The notes: a model not told the origin generated them from the letters alone. A stretch of DNA of 64,000 nt from Panopea generosa (GCA_029582155.1 CM055905.1:8460995-8524994); one strand, 5' to 3'; positions 24,006 through 37,800 are shown, numbered from the stretch's first letter. Numbers and translations: made by a program.

Positions 24006-24205
24006 AGCCAAACCTGTGTAAGCGGTCACCTCTATCAACCAGCCACCTGTCTTAAGCAGAAGCCACATTTGCTTTTTCTCTTTTCTATGCATGCATAGAA
24101 AATTAACCTGTATAAGGCAACAACCTTTCTTAAAAGCTGATTTTGGCTAATCTACTTGACAGGCTGGTTACGACCGGCTTCATTGTATGGACAAACTCCA
24201 TTAGT
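24006..24205 (-). repeat. Dispersed 'cttaagacaggt' repeat, minus copy
   Basis: Read on the minus strand, the order 'ttatacaggttaattttct', 'gcttaagacaggtggctgg' and 'gaccgcttacacaggtttgg' matches the plus-strand copy at 42653-42832. It is a short interspersed, probably non-autonomous element. The borders are approximate. Confidence 0.8.
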
Positions 24206-27200
24206 TGCGTAATACTCATAAGGCACATTCACATTTTTATTGCCAATATGTGAGAGAGAAAACAGATCCACCAGAGTCTACTTTTCTTATGTCGTAAGTT
24301 GCTAAAGAATTCGAGTTGTCTTAATACATTTCATTACCTCCCGCGAACGTCACCATTATTCGGGCTTGATATCTTCTGGGGGGTTTCATCTTTGCTTCCG
24401 AGGAGTTTGGCGTGCAACGAGCAGCTGTCAACTTGTATATCAGTTTTTGGTTCGGAAAATGTTGTACATATCTACATACGCAGATATATTTTTATTTGGA
24501 GATAAAAAGGATGTGTAGGTCAACGTCCAGGTTGGAAAAGGTGTTGTAACTAAGTACTGTTGTATTAAACAGCTCAACTTTGGCATACACTAAAACTCAT
24601 ATTTTAATCATTATTGTTTCTGAACAGTATCTTTATCATTGTCTATTAAAATGCTGGTACGCATGCGTTGCCTTTTAAACCAAAATATATTCATAAATGT
24701 TCTAATTAGATATTTTCAATATTTCAAATATCTAACATATTCATACTTGAATTAAATGTTTTGTGCATACTGTGCTTGTTCTTGCAGTTCTTCATTGCGT
24801 GGAGATTAAGACGCAAGTTAAGTTTATAAGAGTTTTTACAGCATTTTATTCACAGCAGTAATGTATCTGCTTATATTTTATACATATGCTATGCCAATTT
24901 TTGTTCAACTCACCTGCAGTAAGAAATCACAGTCTATGGATAATTTGCAAATACTTATTGACCAAATTACCTCAATTCATAAACAAACGAAAATTGAACA
25001 GTGTCACCTAGATTGATGTGTTCAAAACGAAGACCCATCATTCCTCCAAAAATAAAGGTGCCTTCCAAAACACTGTCCGCAAAAGCCGTCAGTTTTCATC
25101 TACCATTTGTGTACGTAAATGTTTATTTTTTGTTGTAAACAGTCCATTTTTACCATTGTTGTTTACATACTTTAAACGAGCTGTTAAAAATAATATTATC
25201 GGTAGAGTTGCATCCCTTGCATGCACACGAAGATAACAGCAAATAGTCTGGTATGTAACAAAAAAGTGATAATTTCTCCGAGAAACTGGCGAATGTCACT
25301 AGCAAGATTTTTCAAGAAACTCATTTTTATTCATTATTTTAGGAAACCGTGTTTCCTAGATATAATCAAGATTGGTTTCCTGATTTGGTTCAATGTCTGG
25401 AGAAAATGCAAATTTTAACGGTTTTTTTTGTCAACAACAGATTACCTTTTTTAAAACGAATTTAATGTCTGAAAATAAGTCCGTATATTTAAAGACTGTC
25501 TTAGTTTTGAATGAAATGTATTCTTTTGATAAATCCGTAGTTTATTTTTGATTTCTCGAATTAAATGCCTATTTCGGTGAGCTATTGAAATTTTAGAAGA
25601 TATGTGTATATTTATTTTAGGTGTGTTGTGTAACTTGCAAAATATGGTATTGAATATTGGAAATTATGTACTAATCATGTTGATAGGTCAGTGACAAAAT
25701 TTCATTGGTCAAAAAGAGTATAAATAGTAAATTTTAAATAGTAATTAGGCAGTCTAGAGTGAAATTTCGAAATGAACCACGTGACAAAATAAATAAGTGT
25801 TGATGTTGGATTAGGAAATTTGGGGTGAGTGCAAATTATATTTTTATGTTTTAATATTATAAAGATGACAAATGTAAAGTACATATCAAATTATGTCTAT
25901 GTTGATATATATTGTTGCATGTAAGTGAAACAGAATGAATATTACCGGATGTGTGTTATAAGTCAGTTTGTTAATACACTTTCATTAAAATGATAAAGCT
26001 TGAATATTGTTTTACCATAAACGTGTCATAGAATATATGTAAATGTGAGTTTTTAACATGTATGTGTGTCAGTACGTATATCTGTGTAAATAACGAAGTA
26101 ATTATAATTGTTGTGTGTTCATGCGTCCGCGAATCTGAATTTTAAGACATTGATGGAAATCTGTGACAAATATTCATAGAGTAAATATTTATATGTTGTA
26201 ATGTTGTATTTCCATATAAAATTTATAAGACAAATGTAGATTACTTTGTATAGGTACATGATGTACAAATATGACAATTGTTTCTTTTTTTATATATATA
26301 GGATAAAGATATAGTGTGTGTGTGAAAAAGTTTAAACAGTTCACCATCATAATACCATAAACTTGTAAGTGACATGTATTCTTTATTGCAATGTTTATCT
26401 TATTTATTGTACCATGAATTATTGCATTTAGCCATAATGATGATTTAAATATAATAAAATGTTAAATTATGTAAGAATGTAAAGAATTATAAGCAAACGA
26501 TGAATTCAGTTTTCAATCAGCATAATTCATTAAATATAAGAAAAAAAAGCAAGCTATTAAAATCATTGTAATGTTTATCATAATGTATTTTAAATGTGTA
26601 TTGTATGTGTAATATATATATGATAAATTGTTACTCTGTATTAATGTAATGTCATATGTATTTTCAGTGATAAAAATGTGACGGATAAAATATGTGACGA
26701 ATAAAAATGTATTATGAAGAAAGTGTAAAGTTGTTAATCAAATGACCAGGACTCCATAAAGAGAGTGAAACACCAGCTACACAATCAGTTGGTATATCCA
26801 TTTGATAATAAAATTAACATTAAAGGTTTTTATCGTCATAAAATCTAATATATAAAGTTTTAACAGAGCTTCATTGATTTTATATAAGTGTGTTAATATC
26901 GGTCATCATGTTACTTATTTGTATTGAAACTGGTCCATAACAATCTGCTCCATGTGGGCCAGGCTGTACGTCATCACTTTAGCCGTAACCCCAGCATGTT
27001 GCTAGAAAGTGGCATGATTTTAACCTTCGTGTATAGTTTGATTAGTTGACCGATGTGTTTAATGGAACACATGTACCGCCATGCTCGAAGCAGTAAATCA
27101 AATATCCACATGAAAGGGCTCGTGCGTATTTTCAGGGAGATAATGAAAGCTTGATCGCTTTCTTAACAAGTTAAATCTCCATTAAAAGTTACAGTGAAAT

Positions 27201-28796
27201 ATTGTTGTATGTGGTGTGGGGCCGATATAAACTGGGCGTTTTGACCAGAGAAAGTGAGTCTCTTACGGAGAGGGCACTCACTCTGATCTGTAGCTTGGCA
27301 CCTTGCTATCTGTTGCTAAGAGTTAAAAGTACTATTTATAAAAACACATGTTTGTTCTAAGTATTGCCATAGTAGTACATAAGAGCACGTTACTAATGTT
27401 AACATTTGCTGATAAATGTTTATTTACCTGTTTGTGTTAAAAATCACCTATACATTTCTGTTCAGTAAATGATGGAAAGTTTATTGAAAAGAGGTAGGCC
27501 CAAGTCGAAGATTATGGTTGATTCCATCCTTTAAGTTTATCTCATTTATGAGAAATTCGTTAATACACATTTTTTTACTATAGCCGATACTGGCCATTGA
27601 GAGACTTTATTGCAGGACGCAATTTATTATTTGGTCCACAAAATTAAAGAATTATACATTACAGCGACACAATACAATTATTAGTTATTATACAGAATAT
27701 CCATAATATCTGATGTCTGATATAAATGTGCAGTTTTACTGCGAAGACCGAAAAAATATCGGCGATACAGGTGAGGCCTCTTTAATGATATACATGGTGT
27801 AATTTCGAATTATTGAAACATAGTGTCATATTAAAGGTATTGGAGTATGAAAATAAAAACATGCAAAACAAAGAGCAGTAAATTAATAATCATATTTACT
27901 TCTTTCAAACCAATTTCGAATTCACTGTCAACAAAACAGTGTTATAACATATAGCGTATAGAAATAATGAAAAACAACTGATTGAGATGTTATGAACGCA
28001 CGCGTATTCACGCGAAATCTCGTTTTCAAATATTTCAACTTGTATTCATCTCAGAAGTACAAACCAAAATTCATTTTTTTCTTTGCACATTGACATTCCC
28101 CACAAAACGATTCCATTCAAAGTTTAGAATTGTTGAAGTACTTATGATTAAAAGATTTGTATACGGCAACTAAAAGCAGGTAAAGTACTTGACACTTTAC
28201 TTTAAACTGTACTACTTTAAGTTCTAGATCATTTTGCGTGTTTAAACCAATGCAACACATCTAAGGTTGCATACAACTTACATTTTACGTAAAAGAAATT
28301 AGTTGCCTGTGAGATTTGGATGATTAATATGCCAAATTAATAATTCTTCGCGTGTTATTTTTATCAACATTTAATAGAGAGATGCAAGTTTCTATCCTTC
28401 CATATAAGTTTTAACGTGTTTATTTCTTTCCATGAAATGTTGAAAGAACCTCCCCATAACTAGTTATTATATTCTGACATGAAAACGTTTGTGATAACGC
28501 AATGTCTGAAGTAGGAAATGTTACACTAGATTGCGTTATCATGCCATTCCCTAGGTTTCGTACTTCGTAAACAGTTTGTATTAAAAAAACATAACTTAAG
28601 GATTATTAACCCACGTCACAATTTCGGTATCTCACACAGATTTTCTTAAAAATAGATATCTCTCGATACGAAAAAAAAAATACAGTGTCTTGATAGTTAT
28701 CCATATCTCTTCAATAATTTTTAAGAACCCTACGATCAACTGATTGTCTGGCATTTAGATCTACTTAAACGCTATTATGACATATCTCTTAATTAA
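24206..28796. other. Long AT-rich non-coding stretch
   Basis: Nearly 4.6 kb has no assignable gene, SINE or terminal repeat. 25600-26900 is especially AT-rich and rich in short TGT/ATG words, in a manner like the solo LTR at 12420-13512, but I found no TG...CA termini with a matching target duplication. 27200-27330 is locally GC-richer and has an imperfect hairpin ('agaaagtgagt' against 'actcact'). Confidence 0.4.
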
Positions 28797-29035
28797 AGCC
28801 GGGCCCGATTAGCTCAGTCGGTAGCACCTGGCTATCAATCCAGGAGTCGTGAGTTCGAATCCCCGACCGGCTAGTCTCCGTAATGATTGATATACATTAC
28901 GCCTCATTATCATTGTCTTTCACCGTTGATTCAAGTGGAAAAATTATCAGTTACTTGCGGAGATGTGGTGTGCTCGGGCACTGAATAACTAAGACTTCGT
29001 TGGCATGAAAAAGATGCTAAAATCCAATCAATTCA
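28797..29035 (+). mobile_element. SINE family 2 (tRNA-like head with shared central domain)
   Basis: The head 'gcccgattagctcagtcgg' carries an A-box, and 'gtgagttcgaatccccg' a B-box. Acceptor and T-arm positions do not pair well and the anticodon loop has one base too many, so it is not a functional tRNA gene. The body contains 'atcagttacttgcggagatg', which matches the central motif of SINE family 1, and ends in an AATC/AATT-rich tail ('ccaatcaattcaatcaacc'). A second copy lies at 63430-63690. Confidence 0.88.
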
Positions 29036-29139
29036 ATCAACCAAACCTCTTAATTTAAACAGTTCATTAGAGTTTACGAAAAGCACTTATATATTTTGAC
29101 GTTTGTAAATGTCAAGGATATAACGTGGTACTTTTGTTA

Positions 29140-29276
29140 ATGGGGTTTAATGCCATTTTTAACACATTTCATGTTATATATGTCACATCCAGTTTAATTG
29201 GCGACGAATGAGTCAGAGTAAAACCACCGTCCTTCCGCAAGTAACTAGCAAACGTTCTCGGCCGCGGAGGAACCCT
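29140..29276 (-). mobile_element. SINE family 1, copy lacking the middle of the tRNA-like head
   Basis: On the minus strand 'gggttcctccgcggccgaga' joins directly to 'acgtttgctagttacttgc', so the A-box to B-box interval is deleted. The remainder ('ctggatgtgacatatataac', 'ggcattaaacccc') is normal for the family. Confidence 0.85.
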
Positions 29277-29930
29277 ACAATGAAGACCCTGTTTATTAAG
29301 AGTATTTGCGTGAATTTATTTTCGGTGTTAAAAAGTGAATTAGCCAAATCTTATCTAACTAAAACATGTATATTTTAGGAATAGATGGCTATGCTTGACA
29401 CCACGTTGAGTAATTTCGCCACCCTACAACTGACACTTTTTTTCCTATTACTCTACAGTTTCCCTATTAACCTATATTATTCCTATGATACTGCATTAAT
29501 ACTATAACATGGCCTTGCTTGGGGATTTGACGAGTAAGTGGAGAGCGATGTTGGGCGCAAATGTGAAGTTACGTTTAAGCTATTGCCGGGGGTTCGATCA
29601 TCCGCAACGACTGTGTGGTGTTTTTGAACAATATAATTCCGCATATGCTTAGTACCGGTTCAAACCAGGAATACGTCGATCGTAATTTGGTTAAGTTGTA
29701 AGAATTTGTTTCGCAATCAATGTAAATTAAATAAGTTTAAAAATATATGAATATGACATGACTAAGTCTAGGTGAATTGGAATCACCGCGGCTGCATGTC
29801 TTATAATGTAAGCTTTAATCAACAAAGTTTTATGATGTAACGACGTGTGAAGATCGAACTTGAATGGAACCGTACGCCAAGTTATAGTTAGCCAGTGGCA
29901 TAGTCCTGCTGGTATCATCGTGATCAAGTT
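29277..29930. other. Non-coding DNA left of LINE A
   Basis: A B-box-like 'gggttcgatcatcc' occurs near 29590 without a clear A-box. No coding content was recognised. Confidence 0.4.
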
Positions 29931-29940
29931 TTTCAGTCTT
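29931..29940. repeat. LINE A target duplication, left copy
   Basis: TTTCAGTCTT, identical to 40899-40908. It directly abuts the T-run (poly-A tail on the minus strand) starting at 29941. Confidence 0.85.
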
Positions 29941-30052
29941 TTTTTTTTTGTAATTTTTTATTTCATTGTAACAGTTTAACAATACCAGATGTAAAGAAAC
30001 ACATTATAATATAATATATGCAGAATTCAACAATTTCACATTTGTAAAATTA

Positions 30053-30216
30053 AGGGCAAACTTTCCAAGTCTTAGTGAGTTTGTTAACTCCCATTCTTTA
30101 TATATATATATATTTTGTTATTGATATCAAATAAGTTATACAATGACTATATATACCATATTGTTTCATTTTGTACTAACATTTTTTTTAATTTATTTAC
30201 AAGGAAAGTTTGCTCT
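30053..30216. mobile_element. 164-bp MITE with TTA target duplication (Harbinger-like)
   Basis: It starts AGGGCAAACTTTCC and ends GGAAAGTTTGCTCT, a 14-bp terminal inverted repeat with one mismatch. TTA flanks it on both sides (30050-30052 and 30217-30219). A 3-bp TTA/TAA duplication is the habit of PIF/Harbinger elements. It lies in the 3' UTR of LINE A and so inserted after, or was carried by, that element. Confidence 0.7.
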
Positions 30217-30886
30217 TTAGTCTGTTTGTGAAAAGAAAAAATCCTCGCAAACAAAAACCCTAAAAAAAACACCAACAACAGAGAACAGGCTTATGTTTCA
30301 ACAACACACTCGGGTATTCGTAGAAGTATCAATAATAAACTTAAGTTTAAAGAAATTTATGTAACCGTGATGGTTTGCACTGGATTAAAAAAAAAAAAAA
30401 CAACAAACAAACAAAAACAAAAAAACTGCGTTACTTTTACTTTACTTTTAAAAGTTGAATCAGCATTCTACAATCGGTTAAAACGGTAAACCAAAGAAAA
30501 TACTGGTAAAACAGAAACCCGCTCTCCGTGCGTTGTATACAAAATAAGATAACTTCATTGAAGTATTCAACATATACATATATGTTGTATGTTACATATT
30601 TGTACACTATATATTATCTCGAAGAATGACTATGTAACATTATATATTTCCAATTTAAAGAATTATGTAACATTTACTTATTTATAGACATTAAAATCAT
30701 CTGAGACTGATAAAACTGCTTGTTTTTATTCATGTTCTTTAAATACTAAATAGTAGCATTTTTTTTATAATAATAATAATAATTGTATGAAAAAAAGATT
30801 GGAAAGATCAAGTCTACTGTACTTGATTGTATACATATTTAAAGCAATTTAACCACAAAAACCCGGAGGGAAATCAATAATGTATC

Positions 30887-33800
30887 TTAGATTACAAGAG
30901 GTTTATAGACCTCCCAAAGAGCATCAAATCCTACCAAATTAAAGTTTACTTTTGCTATATATCTTTCTGTGTTATAAAGATTTCGAATATAATGTTTAAA
31001 GTTTGTTAAACAGGGTTCTTTTTTATTTAATTTATGGTTGAAGATGATTTTTTTTGTTATCAGTAATAATTTATTCAACACAGGGTCAAACTCTTTGTTT
31101 CCAAATAAAATATCAGTAATTGACCAGTTTGTAATAATAGCACTGTTCTTTTCTTTGATATAGTCAACAAGACTAGACATAAATTGTTTTGATGTTGCAC
31201 AGTCTATAAATAGATGTTTTATGGTTTCAATTTCTGTCTGACAGAATGTACACATTTCTGAAACAGCGATATTCATTTTCTTCAGGAGTGAGTTTGTACC
31301 CAATATTTTATGGTTGATTCTATATTGAAACCATTGTAAATTCGTATCTGTAGTGAAACTAAATGGTAGAGCATAATAGTTTGACCATCTTAAATTAATT
31401 CTTACATCTAACTCCTCTTCCCACTTACATTTTAAAAAAGGTTCACTATTTTCTGAAAAATATGATTTATATATTGCTGTACAACCCTTTTTATCTTTAA
31501 CAATAGTCAAGACTGGAAGTGGACATATAGGGTTCTTGCAATTGCTGGCTAAGTGTTGACACTTAAATTTATTTATGTATTGTCTTGCTGATGCAATTAG
31601 TCCTTCAAATTCAAGAAAATTTGTATTAATATTGTACTTGTTGATGAATTCTCTAATGGTATACAAATTGCCATCGCTATTCATTAGGTCATTTATAACT
31701 ATTATTCCTTTAGAAAACCAATGCTTATAAAAAGTGCTCGAGTCTCCGACCTTAAGATTAGGGTTGTACCAAATGTATGAACTTTGTAAACCAGACCATG
31801 TAGTAGGTTCGATGTTTGATGAAAACTTTTTGTATGACATGAAAATATCTTTCCAAAAGTGATTATGAATTCTATTGATGTGGTTGTTAATAAAATCTGA
31901 ACCAAATGCGGTGAAGTTTAATATAAACGGATACATTGTTTTAAAAATATCCAAATATTTTTTGTCAGTTGTTAATAAACGTCTTATCCATGTCAGTTTT
32001 AGAGAGGAAATAAATAATTCTAAGTTAACCATTTTTAAACCTCCTTTCAAGTACGACTGGCAAACTACCGAACGTTTGACTTTATCAGGTTTCCGTTTCC
32101 ATAAAAATTTAAAAAATAATGAATTTAATTCTTTTATTTGATTATCTTTTGGATTCGGTAATGTTAAAATTAAATTATTTATTTTCGATATCGCCAGACT
32201 TTTTAAAACTGTAATTTTTCCTATTGGGGTAAGGATTCTCTTTGACCAATTTATTAAAAGTTGTTTAATCTGTTGTATTTTATCTTCATAGTTTATGTTA
32301 ACAATTTTATCTAAATCAACAGAAAAGTGTATTCCCAATACCGTAAACTCATTAACCCAAGATAGATTCCATTGTTCACATATCTTTAAGTCACTTGTTT
32401 TCATTGAACCTATCCAGACTGCTTTTGTTTTTTCGACATTTACATTAAGGCCGGAGATCTCTGCATAAAATTTTAATACCTTAAGAGTGTTTAATAAAGA
32501 TTTCTCAGACCCATCCAACATGAGTGAAGTATCATCAGCATATTGTGAAATCAAAAATTCTGTATTACCAATTTGTATTCCTTTTATATCAGGGTTGGTT
32601 CGAATCAAGACAGCAAGGATCTCTGCACATATGATGAAAATGTACGGGGATAATGGATCACCTTGTCTACAACCGCGTTGTGGATAAAACCACTCAGATA
32701 AATGCCCATTAACAATTACACATGATTCAACATTTGTATAAAATAACTTTATCCATTTTTTAATTGAAGTGCCAAAATTGAAAAACTCTAGAACTGAGAA
32801 AATGAAAGACCAACTGACGGAATAAAACGCTTTCTCAAAATCGATTTAAAGAAGCATTCCAGGTAAATGTTGTTTTTCAACATAAAACATAAGGTCATAC
32901 AATAATCTAATATTTTCACCTATATATCTGCCAGATAAAAAACCTGTTTGATCTTCATTAATAATATGTGGTAAAACATGTTTTATCCTTTGTGCTATAC
33001 TTGCTGATGCCAGTTTGTATGACACATTTAAAAGAGATATTGGACGCCAGTTTTTTAAAAGTTGTTTATCTTTATTTCCTTTTGGTAAACATGTAATGAC
33101 TCCTTGTCTTTGGGAAATGGACAGTTCACCCTTGATAATACCTTCGTTTATAGCACGAATTATGAAATCCCCTATATCATACCAGAAAAACTTAAAAAAC
33201 TCAACAGTAAAACCATCTAGACCTGGACTTTTATTATTCTGCATGTTTTTCAGACAATGCAACACTTCTTGGTAAGTAACGGGGCCTTCGAGTGAAGATT
33301 TTAAATTTTCATTTAGTACAGGGACATCAACGTTTGAGAGGACAGTCTTTAAATCTATGTTGGTGGTTTCATTATACGAGTACAATTTTTTATAAAATAA
33401 TTGTGTTTCTTTAAGTATTTCTTTTTGCGAGTTAATAATTTGCCATTACTAGTTCTAATGTTTATCATTGATTTCGAAATAAAATTTCTGTTTTCTAAAT
33501 TACAAAAGAATTTAGAATTTTTTTCTCCTTCCTGTACCCACTTTGCTCGTGATCGAATTTTATTTCCATCCATTTTTTTCTCTCTTATATCGTAAAGTTC
33601 TTTTCTTTTTGATTCAATAGCGGTATGGTCTAGTATATTGTTTTTTTCTAGTTCTTCTATTTCTATATATAAATTTTCCTCCCTTTTAATTTGTTGTTTT
33701 TTCTTGAAAGATGAGTATGAAATAGTTTTTCCTCTGATTTCTAAAAGAAGTACTTCAAAAAATAATTGATCATTTATGCTTAATTCTATATCTTTGTTTG

Positions 33801-34576
33801 CAATAGTATGTATGTCTGCGAAATGAGTTTCTTTCACATATTGAGATTTCACCATTCTAATTGTATTTTTTATTTCTTCAACATATTTTGTATCTTTTAA
33901 TAATGAGTTGTTCATTTTCCAATACGATTTACCTTTTTTAAACTTTCCAAATTCAAATGTGTATAATATTAACGAATGATCTGTTCTGTAACCTGGTTTA
34001 ATTGTAACTTTATCAATGTCTGTCATAAGAGGTTCAGAAATTAAAAAATAATCTAATCTAGCTTTCTTTTGCGTATTCTTTTTGAACCATGTATATTCTT
34101 TTTTTTCTAAATTTTGATCCCGCCAGCAATCAATTAAATTACATTCCGCCATTAATTCTAATACAGTATTTCGAGCATTTGGATTATTTAAATGTATATA
34201 GTCAAAACAATCTATATCCGGATTCAAAACCAGGTTGAAATCTCCTGCTATAATATAAGAAGAATCTTTAGCTAAAATATTATTTTTAATTTGATTATAG
34301 AAGTCGGGCTCGTCTTTATTAGGACCATAAATATTAATAAGAGTAATTTTTTTATTTGCTATAGTTGTTACCAATATGAGTTTGTTTCCATTTTGATCCG
34401 TTTCTTTGGAGTGAATATTAAATTCAAAATTATTATTTAAAAAAATGGCAACTCCTCTAGACTGGCTAGTAAAATTGCTAAAATAATATTCATAGCCCCA
34501 CAGAATACGTATGTAATTAATTTCTTTATCTGTAAAATGCGTGTCTTGTAAAAAGTAGATAGAGTATTTTTTTTCC
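30887..34576 (-). pseudogene. LINE A ORF2, main part: endonuclease, reverse transcriptase, zinc finger
   Basis: The frame continues from the piece at 40586-40671. Visible in order are: endonuclease with LQDTHF, AGDFNLV, RLDYFLIS and RTDHSLI; a coiled, lysine-rich linker; reverse transcriptase with NNKSPGLDGFTVEFF, WRPISLLNVSYK, DQTGFLSGRYIGENIR, the motif A region IDFEKAFYS, GCRQGDPLSPY and the catalytic YADD; and a C-terminal CTFCQ...HLFIDC zinc finger. Two breaks are present: a single-base frame change in the A-rich run at about 33418-33426, and an in-frame TAA at 32846-32848 just before motif A. In motif A the second aspartate of the usual FD is Tyr (AFYS). The apparent N-terminus RAQNDLFMCRRAVKH at 34647-34590 is the tail of LINE B read through, not endonuclease. 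Confidence 0.9.
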
Positions 34577-34589
34577 TTAAGAAAATTAA
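34577..34589. repeat. LINE B target duplication, left copy
   Basis: TTAAGAAAATTAA, identical to 40586-40598. It encodes the NFLK residues of LINE A on the minus strand. Confidence 0.92.
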
Positions 34590-34827
34590 TGAATGAAAGG
34601 TGTTTTACGGCACGTCGACACATAAATAGGTCATTTTGTGCGCGCAAAGATTAATGAATGTGATGACAAAAATAATTATATTAAATAAATATGGTTAAAA
34701 TTTATTAAAACTATTTACAAATAAATAAATGAAATTATTTACAAATAAATAAATAAATGAAAACATCAATTAAATACAGGGAAATTAACGATATACTAAA
34801 TCATTTAACCCGTCAACGGGTTTTAAA
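34590..34827 (-). other. LINE B 3' UTR and tail
   Basis: After the ORF2 stop (34828-34830) there is a small hairpin on the minus strand ('aaacccgttgacgggtt'), then 'atttatttatttg' tracts and a final block 'gtgtcgacgtgccgtaaaac' ending in CATTCA. No long poly-A is present. Short tetranucleotide tails are usual for this group. Confidence 0.85.
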
Positions 34828-37800
34828 CTAAAAATGTTTAAACAGTTTAACCTCTTTTAAAAAGGCAAATATACTGGTTACATTAACTTTATCAAAAAGC
34901 TCTTTCATACTATTAACCCTGTAGTACTTCGCTCTCATTGGAGCAAAGTCAACACAGTCGATAAGTATATGCTTAACAGTAAGCGGTGCAAAACAGGGCA
35001 CACACTCTGGGACAGCTTCACGCTTTAAAAGATATGAATGGGTACAGCGGGTATGCCCTATTCTGCACCGAGCTAAAATAACTTCTTCTCGACGAATAAT
35101 CCTATTGCTAGGATGCCATTCGCCAAGTTTTGGTTTGATATAATGTAACTTATTATGTATGGCAAGATCCCAAGAGGACTGCCATGAACTAAAAATATAC
35201 TTATTAATATTAGATTTTAAATCTGTAAAAGGTAGTTTAAAAAATGAAATATTCAAGCTTAAGGCCGTTTTCGCAGCCTTATCAGCTTTATCATTTCCAC
35301 TTATTCCTGTATGACCAGGAAGCCAGCAGAGAACAATAGTATTTTCTTTACATAGTACATTGTATTTATTTAAAAGTTGAAGAACAAGAGGATTATCATC
35401 TTTCATGCCGTCTATAGCTTGAAGAGATGAAAGTGAATCAGAAAATATAAAACTGTTTTTTATCAGATTCATTAATGTAGTTAAATGCCAAATCAATGGC
35501 TTTAAGTTCAGCTGAAAAGATGGAGGCTCCGTTTGGTAAACGGCTCTTTGAGATGTGCTGTCCCGTAACAGCAGCTGCAGCCACGGTACCTCCATCTTTA
35601 GAACCATCTGTATATATTTGACAATAATGATTGTAAGACGATTTGACTTCATTAAACTTACCTTGGAAGATAGTGGAGTCAGATTCAGATTTTTTGTCTT
35701 TACAAAGTTCAAAAATGATTTTTGGCTTTTCCAAAGTCCATGGTGGTATTTGTGAGACTTTGTACTTAGCAATTAAATTAAGATCAATATTGGCTTCGGT
35801 GAGTTTTGGTTTGATCCGGAGACCAAAAGTTCGAATAGCTTTAGGTTTTTTATCAAATAGAGTTTCATAATAGGGGTCAAAAGTAATATTAAAAGCAGGA
35901 TTAGATGGATTTGAATGAAGTTTAATGGCATATTGAAGAGCCAGTTTGTCACGTCTTAAATACAATGATGGTTCATTTGCCTCTACATAAAGACTGTCGG
36001 CAGGGGACGTACGAAAGGCACCAAGGGCGAGTCGTAGTCCTTGGTTGTGTATAGGATCAAGCATCGCTAAGTAAGACTTGCGAGCTGATCCATATACAAT
36101 AGAGCCGTAGTCCAATTTTGATCTGATTAGAGATCTGTAAAGTCTAAGTAAAACTTTACGATCTGCACCCCAATTAGTATTGGCAACAACTTTTAATAAA
36201 TTTAGTGCTTTATTACACTTTGTCTTAAGATATTTAAGATGAGGAATAAAAGTAAGTTTACGGTCAAAAATAAGACCTAAAAATGTTGTTTCCTCAACAA
36301 CAGGTATAGGTGTCCCATCTAACGTTAGATTGGGATCATCGTGATGTTTACGTAGTTGACAAAAATGCATACAATTTGTTTTAGACTTAGAAAATTTAAA
36401 ACCGTTTTCATCAGACCAAGTCTGAAGTTTATTAAGACATTGTTGTAGTTGCCTTTCAGTAGTTTTCATATTTTTTGAACGGTAACAAATTACAAAATCG
36501 TCAACATATAAAGAGCAATCCACACCAGGATTTATACTCTTAACAATATTATTAATTTTAATATTAAAAAGTGTGACAGACAGAATACTGCCTTGTGGGA
36601 CGCCCATCTCCTGTTTGTGAACATCGGAGAGGGTTGTTCCCATTCGGACTTGAAACTGTCTATCATCTAAAAAGTTTAAAATAAATGTAGCTAAACGGCC
36701 ACGAAGGCCCATATTATGAAGATCTTTCATAATGCCATACTTCCACGTGGTGTCGTAGGCTTTCTCCAAGTCAAAAAATACAGCGACTAAATGTTCTTTC
36801 TTTATGAAAGCCTCCCTAACAAACGATTCAAATCTAACTAAATGGTCTGTAGTGCCCCTTTGGCGTCGGAATCCACTTTGATACTTAGTAATTAAGTTGT
36901 TGGATTCCAAGAACCAAACGAGGCGACCATTAATCATACGTTCCATGGTTTTACAAACACAACTTGTCAAAGCAATTGGACGGTAATTAACTGGATCCGT
37001 GTTATCTTTCCCAGGTTTGGGTACCGGAATAACGATAGCTTCCCTCCAAGACTCGGGGAAGTTTCCAGTCACCCAAACAGAGTTAAATATATCAAGTAGA
37101 ATTAATAAGGATGATTCGGGTAAATGTTTTAAAAGTTGATAATGGATATCTTCAGGACCAGCTGATGTATCATTTGCCTTCTTTAAGGAATTTTTCAATT
37201 CACTCAAAGAGAACTTCTTATTATATTTTTCTGAATTATTTGATTTGAAGTTTAGTTTCTGCTTTTCAGTCTGATGTTTATGTTTTAAAAATTTTGGATT
37301 GCAATTAGTGGTAGATGAATTTTTTGAAAACGTATCTGCCAAAGTATTAACGATGTCTTTGGCAGATGTGGCAGTATGATTTTCAGTTTTTAAACGGTTA
37401 ACGCAACCTGGAGTACCCTTACCGTTGATTTTTCGGACCATGTCCCACGCCTTCTTAAGGGAAGTACGAGAATTAAGCCTAGAGACTTAATCTCTCCAGG
37501 ACTTTCTCTTACTCTCCTTAAGAGTACGTCTTGCTTTCGCACGAAACACTTTAAAATTGTCTAAATTATGTTGTGTAGGTCTTAAATTAAATTGTCTTAA
37601 AGCTTTTTTACGATCCTTGACTGCATTCTTGCAGTCATCATCATACCATGGTTTTTTAGGGCGTTTTGGATTTGTCGAGGTTTTTGGGATAGATTTTTCG
37701 GCTATACTGTATAATATTGATGAAAACTGACCAGCAGGATCATCCGTATCGTTAAATAAATCAGGCTTTAACTGTTCTTTGCAAAGAGATTGGAACATAT

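Noticed and set aside
25600..26930. A second solo LTR
   Set aside because: The composition resembles the LTR at 12420-13512, but no TG...CA termini with a matching 4-6 bp duplication could be found.
28797..28880. Functional tRNA gene
   Set aside because: A- and B-boxes are present, but the acceptor and T arms pair poorly, the anticodon loop is 8 nt, and a SINE body follows. The same applies to the heads at 17290-17368, 21008-21092 and 45793-45865.
34590..34647. N-terminus of the LINE A endonuclease (RAQNDLFMCRRAVKH...)
   Set aside because: The sequence is the 3' tail of LINE B. The true N-terminus is at 40671, and the 13-bp duplications fix the junction. There is also no ATG at 34647; the codon is TTG, preceded two codons upstream by TAA.
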